In this document: positions 50,433 through 62,400 of the stretch, in pieces
Position numbering within the stretch: the first letter of the stretch is position 1
Layout of the letters: each line of letters opens with the position of its first letter
Assembly: GCF_964340395.1 (NCBI RefSeq)
Contig: NC_135558.1
Coordinates: 23,926,564-23,990,563 of the forward strand
DNA length: 64,000 nt
Source of the DNA: Glandiceps talaboti
Lineage: Eukaryota > Hemichordata > Enteropneusta > Spengelidae
Reading direction: 5' to 3'
Position numbers and translations under genes: made by a program
The notes under the pieces: generated by a model
Database searches by the model: none
What the model was told of the DNA's origin: nothing
The model's input: the letters and a program-made list of their open reading frames with translations, nothing else

Positions 50433-53400
50433 TGTATGCATGTATGTATGTATGTATGTATGTATGTATGTATGTATGTATGTATGTATGTATGCATGTA
50501 CCGGTATGTATGTATGTATGTATATATGTATGTATGTGTGTGTGTGTATCAGTCTGTCTGTCTGTGTCTTTGTGTATGTGTGTATGCATGATTGTGTGCA
50601 TGTGTTCTTACATCTGTTTGTCTGTGAAATCAGAATCTCAAAAACAGTGCCAATGGCATAGCACAGCTGCACAGTTTACAGTCTGACACCACTCCAAATA
50701 CAGAGTATTAAACATCTCCAAAGTTTATGAATATTAATGAGATAATGCGGAAGTAATGAATGTTGCAGCGTTCATGCTAATATTTACCAAATATGCAAAT
50801 GCGAACTCACTTTCAATTTGACGAAAATATTTCATGCTTTGTTCGTCACAGTGACGAACAGAAATTCTCACTCAATCTTGATGGTAAAATGATCGTTAAC
50901 AACATATACTTTAATTCTGGCAATCGCCATCATAAGGGGTTTTAGCAGGGCGCGAGGCACCCTGGTATCGACGGCAAGCGCCATGCTTTTAATTTTTTGT
51001 GTCATGCTTCAAATGCTGTGACAGCGTTGTTCCCCATGTGATAACGTGTTTCCCCTCTGCTGTCTTCGATCACTTGCATTACACAGCAAACGTGATGCTA
51101 TAGACTTTTGACTTGTATTCTTAAACGTCGTCAAAAAAGTATAACAGACTCGTATACCTTTTGATAAAGTAGGGATGCTGTGTCCGATCATTAGTTTTTA
51201 GTTCAAATTTACTTTGACAACACTTTTAGGTTAATAGTTGGCCATTGCGAAGTTTGACCAGGGCGACTGCATACACAATTCCAACATGGTGGGTACATGT
51301 AATGATGTCACAAAATCTCGCACGTTTTTGAAGTCCTCGATAGTAAAATATAGTATGTGAATCTCATGTATCATGAGATTTTGGCCAGATGTGACAACAT
51401 ACTGGTGAACGCAAACTTTTTAATGTTTTTTTTTTTAAAGTCTATTCGTCTCTGGACATTTAGTTTGAAATAATGTAGCTAATCTTTGAAAATTAGGTAT
51501 CGTTTTACTGGAAAATAAATTGTCTATATCATACTTACAAATGTACACATTCAAATATCACATTCACAACAAAATTTGGGTTAATCCTTTCACCACCAAT
51601 TCCCGCTATTGCGGGAATGCTCTAGGGCGCCCATCAATTCCCGCTATTGCGGGAACGCCAAAGTTCATTCACCTACCTCGCCATTATGCCGTTTAATGGC
51701 AGCTATCGCTGCAAAAATTGCTGCCATAACTAGTTCCACACATGCGTATTAGCCTTGTTTATCTACACAGCCATTTTGAAAGCATGACAGTGAACGGTAT
51801 CGGGAGTACGATCCAAATGACGAGCGTTGTAATTGGATAAGTGAGCCGGTAATTATTTTCGTTGAAATTTATTACGACTAAAAACAACATTTTCTGACAA
51901 ATTTTCACTGATTTTGACCATTTAACCAGTATACAGAAGTTTTGTTTATTTGTGATATGTCAATACATAAACAACCTATGTTTGTTTTATTAACATTTTA
52001 TTACATTAATCCATATTTCCGTGCTGTGTGTGATATTTGAATGTATGTATTTGCTACTATGATATAGAAAATTTATTTTCCATTCAAATGATACCTTATT
52101 CAAAATATTGATTTTCTTTGATTGGCTTCCTTGATTCCCCTGCCACTTAGTGTTTAAATGGATGTATGTCTGGTATTTGAGAATTTCTTTGGGTCAATGT
52201 GTTTCACAGTTGTCTGTTGTCAGTTGTCTGTCAGGCTTATGAAGCTGGTTTCAATGTCTTGTATTGTCTCTAGGAATTCTGTTTCTTTTCGTTGTACAAG
52301 ATTCCTCGCTTTGCTGAGCAGAGCTGCTTTCATAGGGGATTGGTCACTAAGTTTGCTAATTGGTGATATTATCGTATTTTCATGTTCTTTTATTCCATAA
52401 TTGGTTGGTTCTCCTGGTGTTGTATATATTAGTAAGGTTTCTATATCGCTACTAGGTGCACAGTGTAACACATGTTCGTCTGTTGGCGAGTGTGCTTGGA
52501 GGGGCATCTTCCCTTCCCGATCCCAGTGCTGGGGGACGCCATCTTTGTTGTGGCCTTTACTGGCTTTGCTATCTGACTGGATTTCTAGAACAGCACTTTC
52601 ACTGTCTGTATTCATTTTGTGAACCTCGTCTCTCAATGCAGCATATTCATATTTGGCCCACTTATTGATGCATTTACCCTGGATGAAAATCACGCCAGTT
52701 GTGAAGTAAAAACATACTGTAACCTGTTTGCTGTCGTCATCATCCTCTCGTCTTTTGTCCAGCCATTTCATTTGGGTGCCACCCGACACGTTGCACCAGT
52801 GCATGTTGATGTTGAGTTTGTGAAGAAATGCATTGTTATATCTCTTCTTAGCTGCCACAATCCAATCTTTTATTCTGCTTGGGGTGGTTCTATAGCAAAC
52901 GTCATTGATCTCGTACTCTTGTTTACCGTGTCGCCAATGTGTCACACTGTCAACTTCATCGGGGGTCAGGTCTTTTCCTTTGCGAATTTGCGTCGTTATT
53001 CCCGACTCCATTCATATTGTTGCTTCCACTTCTTCGGGAAATGTTTGTTCTGCCTCGACTGGTGAGTCGACTAACATTTCCGATACGTTACGAGTATTCG
53101 GCTGCTGGGTATTCTTTACAGTTCGACTATTTCTTTTGTTCTTACCGTCCGCCATGTTGACAGTGAAGGTTCAAAATTGAGTCGGGCGACAGTGAGGGGT
53201 GTAATATTCAGCTAGCTTGTGTATCTGACCAGGTCTACCTTATCCAAAATACATTGTAAGTCTTCCTGGTGTTGTTATGCTCTACAGAGATAGGTGTATA
53301 AAGCATATACCGATGCGAGAAGTGTTGAAATCGGTTATTTACCCTGCTGTGGCGGGACGTACGTGATACCACTGTCGTACGCCATTACATGTTGATATAT

Positions 53401-56400
53401 GTCAACATGTGTGGCTGGACTGACAAAGGTCAATAACCTCATACAACATGGTTTGTTATACCATAAATTTAAAGTTATGTATGACAATCTGTACATTATG
53501 ACTGATTCGCTAGAGTCATACATCTAATTCCAGCCCAATTTACCATGTAGTTTTCGATAATTCTTCCTCTACACATCCCCAGAAATAATTCTGTTAAATT
53601 TCAGTCAAATCAGCACGTTTGTGCTGTAAAGGTTCAGTTGTGCTAACACCATTTGATTACTTGTCAACACTATGTCACCTCCTCGATGTGCAACACATGT
53701 ATTACTATTAAACCATTATCAGACTTAATACAGGCACTTAGACAGACATGGACAGTACTATCATGTACAGTTGATTTGGTATGGACTACTATCATGTAGT
53801 GTTCATTTGATATGGACAGTACTATCTTGTACAGTTCATTTGATATGGACAGTACTATCTTGTACAGTTCAATTGATATGGACAGTACTATCTTGTAGTG
53901 TTCATTTGGTATGGACAGTACTATCATGTACAGTTCATTTGATATGGACAGTACTATCTTGTAGTGTTCATTTGGTATGGACAGTACTATCTTGTACAGT
54001 TCATTTGATATGGACAGTACTATCTTGTAGTGTTCATTTGGTATGGACAGTACTATCATGTACAGTTCATTTGATATGGACAGTACTTTCTTGTACAGTT
54101 CATTTGATATGGACACTACTATCATGTACAGTTCATTTGATATGGACAGTACTATCATGTACAGTTCATTTGATATGGACAGTACTATCTTGTAGTGTTC
54201 ATTTGATATGGACAGTACTATCATGTACACTTCATTTGATATGGACAGTACTATCATGTAGTGTTCATTTGATATGGACAGTACTATCTTGTACAGTTCA
54301 TTTGATATGGACAGTACTATCATGTACAGTTCATTTGATATGGACAGTACTATCATGTAGTGTTCATTTGGTATGGACTACTATCTTGTACAGTTCATTT
54401 GATATGGACAGTACTATCATGTACAGTTCATTTGATATGGACAGTACTATCATGTACAGTTCATTTGATATGGATAGTACTATCTTGTACAGTTCATTTG
54501 ATATGGACAGTACTATCTTGTACAGTTCATTTGATATGGACAGTACTATCATGTACACTTGATTTGATATGGACAGTACTATCATGTACAGTTCATTTGA
54601 TATGGACAGTATTATCATGTAAAGTTCATTTGATATGGACAGTACTATCATGTAAAGTTCATTTGATATGGACACTACTATCATGTACAGTTCATTTGAT
54701 ATGGACAGTACTATCATGTAAAGTTCATTTGATATGGACAGTATTATCATGTACAGTTCATTTGATATGGACAGTATTATCATGTAAAGTTCATTTGATA
54801 TGGACAGTACTTTCTTGTACAGTTCATTTGATATGGACACTACTATCATGTACAGTTCATTTGATATGGACAGTATTATCATGTAAAGTTCATTTGATAT
54901 GGACAGTACTTTCTTGTACAGTTTGTTTGATATGGACACTACTATCATGTACAGTTCATTAGATATGGACAGTACTATCATGTACACTTGATTTGATATG
55001 GACAGTACTATCATGTACAGTTCATTTGATATGGACAGTGCTATCATGTAGTGTTCATTTGATATGGATAGTACTATCATGTACAGTTCATTTGATATGG
55101 ACAGTACTATCTTGTACAGTTCATTTGATATGGACAGTACTATCATGTACAGTTCATTTGATATGGACAGTACTATCTTGTACAGTTCATTTGATATGGA
55201 CAGTACTATTATGTAGTGTTCATTTGATATGGACAGTACTATCATGTAAAGTTCATTTGATATGGACACTACTATCATGTACAGTTCATTTGATATGGAC
55301 AGTACTATCATGTACAGTTCATTTGATATGGACAGTACTATTATGTAGTGTTCATTTGATATGGACAGTACTATCATGTACAGTTCAATATATATGGACA
55401 GTACTATCTTGTACAGTTCATTTGATATGGACAGTACTATCTTGTACAGTTCATTTGATATGGACAGTACTATCTTGTACAGTTCATTTGATATGGACAG
55501 TACTATCTTGTACAGTTCATTTGATATGGACAGTACTATCTTGTACAGTTCATTTGATATGGACAGTACTATCTTGTACAGTTCATTTGATATGGACAGT
55601 ACTATCTTGTACAGTTCATTTGATATGGACAGTACTATCTTGTACAGTTCATTTGATATGGACAGTACTATCTTGTACAGTTCATTTGATATGGACAGTA
55701 CTATTATGTAGTGTTCATTTGATATGGACAGTACTATCATGTAAAGTTCATTTGATATGGACAGTACTATCATGTAAAGTTCATTTGATATGGACACTAC
55801 TATCATGTACAGTTCATTTGATATGGACAGTACTATCATGTACAGTTCATTTGATATGGAGAGTACTATCATGTACAGTTCATTTGATATGGAGAGTACT
55901 ATCATGTACAGTTCATTTGATATGGACAGTACTATCTTGTACAGTTCATTTGATATGGACAGTACTATCTTGTACAGTTCATTTGATATGGACAGTACTA
56001 TCATGTACACTTGATTTGATATGGACAGTACTATCTTGTACACTTCATTTGATATGGACACTACTATCATGTACACTTGATTTGATATGGACAGTACTAT
56101 CTTGTACAGTTCATTTGATATGGACAGTACTATTATGTAGTGTTCATTTGATATGGACACTACTATCATGTAAAGTTCATTTGATATGGACAGTACTATC
56201 TTGTACACTTCATTTGATATGGACACTACTATCATGTACACTTGATTTGATATGGACACTACTATCATGTACAATTGATTTGATATGGACAGTACTATCT
56301 TGTACAGTTCATTTGATATGGACAGTACTATTATGTAGTGTTCATTTGATATGGACAGTACTATCATGTAGTGTTCATTTGATATGGATAGTACTATCAG

Positions 56401-59400
56401 GTACAGTTCATTTGATATGGACAGTACTATCTTGTACAGTTCATTTGATATGGACAGTACTATCTTGTACAGTTCATTTGATATGGACAGTACTATCATG
56501 TACAGTTCATTTGATATGGACAGTACTATCTTGTACAGTTCATTTGATATGGACAGTACTATTATGTAGTGTTCATTTGATATGGACAGTACTATCATGT
56601 AAAGTTCATTTGATATGGACACTACTATCATGTACAGTTCATTTGATATGGACAGTACTATCATGTACAGTTCATTTGATATGGACAGTACTATTATGTA
56701 GTGTTCATTTGATATGGACAGTACTATCATGTACAGTTCATTTGATATGGACAGTACTATCTTGTACAGTTCATTTGATATGGACAGTACTATCTTGTAC
56801 AGTTCATTTGATATGGACAGTACTATCTTGTACAGTTCATTTGATATGGACAGTACTATCTTGTACAGTTCATTTGATATGGACAGTACTATCTTGTACA
56901 GTTCATTTGATATGGACAGTACTATCTTGTACAGTTCATTTGATATGGACAGTACTATCTTGTACAGTTCATTTGATATGGACAGTACTATCTTGTACAG
57001 TTCATTTGATATGGACAGTACTATCTTGTACAGTTCATTTGATATGGACAGTATTATCTTGTACAGTTCATTTGATATGGACAGTACTATCTTGTACAGT
57101 TCATTTGATATGGACAGTACTATCTTGTACAGTTCATTTGATATGGACAGTACTATTATGTAGTGTTCATTTGATATGGACAGTACTATCATGTAAAGTT
57201 CATTTGATATGGACACTACTATCATGTACAGTTCATTTGATATGGACAGTACTATCATGTACAGTTCATTTGATATGGAGAGTACTATCATGTACAGTTC
57301 ATTTGATATGGACAGTACTATCTTGTACAGTTCATTTGATATGGACAGTACTATCTTGTACAGTTCATTTGATATGGACAGTACTATCATGTACACTTGA
57401 TTTGATATGGACAGTACTATCTTGTACACTTCATTTGATATGGACACTACTATCATGTACACTTGATTTGATATGGACAGTACTATCTTGTACAGTTCAT
57501 TTGATATGGACAGTACTATTATGTAGTGTTCATTTGATATGGACACTACTATCATGTAAAGTTCATTTGATATGGACAGTACTATCTTGTACAGTTCATT
57601 TGATATGGACAGTACTATCATGTAAAGTTCATTTGATATGGACACTACTATCATGTACAGTTCATTTGATATGGACAGTACTATCATGTACAGTTCATTT
57701 GATATGGACAGTACTATCATGTAAAGTTCATTTGATATGGACACTACTATCATGTACAGTTCATTTGATATGGACAGTACTATCATGTACAGTTCATTTG
57801 ATATGGACAGTACTATCATGTAAAGTTCATTTGATATGGACACTACTATCATGTACAGTTCATTTGAAATAGACAGTTCTAATATGAACAGTTCATTTGG
57901 CATGGACAGTACTATCATGTACAGTTCATTTGAAATGGACAGTTCAAATGTGTACGGTTCATTTGGCATGGACAGTACTATCTTGTACAGTTCATTTGAT
58001 ATGGACAGTACAATCATATGCATGTACAGTTCATTTGATATGGACAGTACTATCTTGTACAGTACATTTGATATGGACAGTACTATCATGTAGTGTTCAT
58101 TTGAAATGGACAGTTCAAATATGTACGGTTCATTTGGCATGGACAATACTATCTTGTACAGTTCATTTGAAATGGACAGTTCATTTGGCATGGACAGTAC
58201 TATCATGTACACTTGATTTGATATGGACAGTACTATCATGTACAGTTCATTTGATATGGACACTACTATCATGTATACTTGATTTTATATGGACAGTACT
58301 ATCATGTACACTTCATTTGATATAGACAGTTCTAATATGTACAGTTCATTTGATATGGACAGTTCAAATATGTACAGTTCATTTGGCATGGACAGTACTA
58401 TCATGTACACTTGATTTGATATGGACAGTACTATCATGTACAGTTCATTTGATATGGACAGTACTATCATGTACACTTCATTTGATATGGACAGTTCTAA
58501 TATGTACAGTTCATTTGATATGGACAGTACTATCATGTACAGTTCATTTGATATGGACAGTACTATCATGTACACTTCATTTGATATGGACAGTTCTAAT
58601 ATGTACAGTTCATTTGATATGGACAGTACTATCATGTACACTTGATTTGATATGGACAGTGCTATCTTGTACAGTTCATTTGATATGGACAGTACTATCA
58701 TGTAGTGTTCATTTGATATGGACAGTACTATCATGTACAGTTCATTTGATATGGCCAGTACTATCATGTAGTGTTCATTTGATATGGACAGTACTATCAT
58801 GTACAGTTCATTTGATATGGACAGTACTATCATGTACAGTTCATTTGATATGGCCAGTACAATCATGTACAGTTCATTTGATATGGACAGTACTATTATG
58901 TCGTGTTCATTTGATATGGACACTACTATCATGTACAGTTCATTTGATATGGACAGTACTATCTTGTACAGTTCATTTGATATGGACAGTACTATCATGT
59001 ACAATTCATTTGATATGGACAGTACTATCATGTACAGTTCATTTGATATGGACAGTACTATCATGTACAGTTCATTTGATATGGACAGTACTATCATGTA
59101 CAATTCATTTGATATGGACAGTCCTATCATGTACAGTTCATTTGATATGGCCAGTACTATCATGTAGTGTTCATTTGATATGGACAGTACTATCATGTAC
59201 ACTTGATTTGATATGGACAGTGCTATCTTGTACAGTTCATTTGATATGGACAGTACTATCATGTACAGTTCATTTGATATGGACAGTACTATCATGTACA
59301 GTTCATTTGATATGGCCAGTACTATCATGTAGTGTTCATTTGATATGGACACTACTATCATGTACAGTTCATTTGATATGGACAGTACTATCATGTACAG

Positions 59401-62400
59401 TTCATTTGATATGGACAGTACTATTATGTCGTGTTCATTTGATATGGACACTACTATCATGTACAGTTCATTTGATATGGACAGTACTATCTTGTACAGT
59501 TCATTTGATATGGACAGTACTATCATGTACAATTCATTTGATATGGACAGTACTATCTTGTACAGTTCATTTGATATGGACAGTACTATCATGTACACTT
59601 GATTTGATATGGACAGTACTATCTTGTACACTTCATTTGATATGGACACTACTATCATGTACACTTGATTTGATATGGACAGTACTATCTTGTACAGTTC
59701 ATTTGATATGGACAGTACTATTATGTAGTGTTCATTTGATATGGACACTACTATCATGTAAAGTTCATTTGATATGGACAGTACTATCTTGTACAGTTCA
59801 TTTGATATGGACAGTACTATCATGTAAAGTTCATTTGATATGGACACTACTATCATGTACAGTTCATTTGATATGGACAGTACTATCATGTACAGTTCAT
59901 TTGATATGGACAGTACTATCATGTAAAGTTCATTTGATATGGACACTACTATCATGTACAGTTCATTTGATATGGACAGTACTATCATGTACAGTTCATT
60001 TGATATGGACAGTACTATCATGTAAAGTTCATTTGATATGGACACTACTATCATGTACAGTTCATTTGAAATAGTTCTAATATGAACAGTTCATTTGGCA
60101 TGGACAGTACTATCATGTACAGTTCATTTGAAATGGACAGTTCAAATATGTACGGTTCATTTGGCATGGACAGTACTATCTTGTACAGTTCATTTGATAT
60201 GGACAGTACAATCATATGCATGTACAGTTCATTTGATATGGACAGTACTATCATGTACAGTACATTTGATATGGACAGTACTATCATGTAGTGTTCATTT
60301 GAAATGGACAGTTCAAATATGTACGGTTCATTTGGCATGGACAGTACTATCTTGTACAGTTCATTTGAAATGGACAGTTCATTTGGCATGGACAGTACTA
60401 TCATGTACACTTGATTTGATATGGACAGTACTATCATGTACAGTTCATTTGATATGGACACTACTATCATGTATACTTGATTTTATATGGACAGTACTAT
60501 CATGTACACTTCATTTGATATAGACAGTTCTAATATGTACAGTTCATTTGATATGGACAGTTCAAATATGTACAGTTCATTTGGCATGGACAGTACTATC
60601 ATGTACACTTGATTTGATATGGACAGTACTATCATGTACAGTTCATTTGATATGGACACTACTATCATGTATACTTGATTTTATATGGACAGTACTATCA
60701 TGTACACTTCATTTGATATGGACAGTTCTAATATGTACAGTTCATTTGATATGGACAGTTCAAATATGTACAGTTCATTTGGCATGGACAGTACTATCAT
60801 GTACACTTGATTTGATATGGACAGTGCTATCTTGTACAGTTCATTTGATATGGACAGTACTATCATGTAGTGTTCATTTGATATGGACAGTACTATCATG
60901 TACAGTTCATTTGATATGGCCAGTACTATCATGTAGTGTTCATTTGATATGGACAGTACTATCATGTACAGTTCATTTGATATGGACAGTACTATCATGT
61001 ACAGTTCATTTGATATGGCCAGTACAATCATGTACAGTTCATTTGATATGGACAGTACTATTATGTCGTGTTCATTTGATATGGACACTACTATCATGTA
61101 CAGTTCATTTGATATGGACAGTACTATCTTGTACAGTTCATTTGATATGGACAGTACTATCATGTACAATTCATTTGATATGGACAGTACTATCATGTAC
61201 AGTTCATTTGATATGGACAGTACTATCATGTACAGTTCATTTGATATGGACAGTACTATCATGTACAATTCATTTGATATGGACAGTCCTATCATGTACA
61301 GTTCATTTGATATGGCCAGTACTATCATGTAGTGTTCATTTGATATGGACAGTACTATCATGTACACTTGATTTGATATGGACAGTGCTATCTTGTACAG
61401 TTCATTTGATATGGACAGTACTATCATGTACAGTTCATTTGATATGGACAGTACTATCATGTACAGTTCATTTGATATGGCCAGTACTATCATGTAGTGT
61501 TCATTTGATATGGACAGTACTATCATGTACAATTGATTTGATATGGACAGTACTATCATGTACAGTTCATTTGATATGGACAGTACTATTATGTCGTGTT
61601 CATTTGATATGGACACTACTATCATGTACAGTTCATTTGATATGGACAGTACTATCTTGTACAGTTCATTTGATATGGACAGTACTATCATGTACAATTC
61701 ATTTGATATGGACAGTACTATCATGTACAGTTCATTTGATATGGACAGTACTATCATGTACAGTTCATTTGATATGGACAGTACTATCATGTACAATTCA
61801 TTTGATATGGACAGTACTATCATGTACAGTTCATTTGATATGGACAGTCCTATCATGTACAGTTCATTTGATATGGACAGTACTATCATGTAGTGTTCAT
61901 TTGATATGGATAGTACTATCATGTACAGTTCATTTGATAGGAACAGTACTATCATGTAGTGTTCATTTGATATGGACACTGCTATCATGTAATGTTCATT
62001 TGATATGGACAGTACTATCATGTACAGTTCATTTGATATGGACAGTACAATCATGTAGTGTCCATTTGATATGGATAGTACTATCATGTACAGTTCATTT
62101 GATAGGGACAGTACTATCATGTAGTGTTCATTTGATATGGACACTACTATCATGTAGTGTTCATTTGATATGGACAGTACTATCATGTACAGTTCATTTG
62201 ATATGGACAGTACAATCTTGTAAAGTTCATTTGATATGGACAGTACTATCTTGTACAGTTCATTTGATATAGACAGTACTATCATGTAGTGTTCATTTGA
62301 TATGGACAGTACTATCATGTAGTGTTCATTTGATATGGACAGTACTATCATGTAGTGTTCATTTGATATGGACACTACTATCATGTAGTGTTCATTTGAT

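Noticed and set aside
50246-50686. Overlapping frames of 83-137 codons on both strands
   Set aside because: Translations of an ATGT microsatellite.
52158-53180. Several plus-strand frames of 70-148 codons
   Set aside because: Shadows of the 263-codon minus-strand frame.
54364-58272. 1302-codon minus-strand frame and 959-codon plus-strand frame in the 33-bp satellite
   Set aside because: Both strands are open over the same repeats because the unit is 11 codons without stops. No start context, composition or homology supports a gene.
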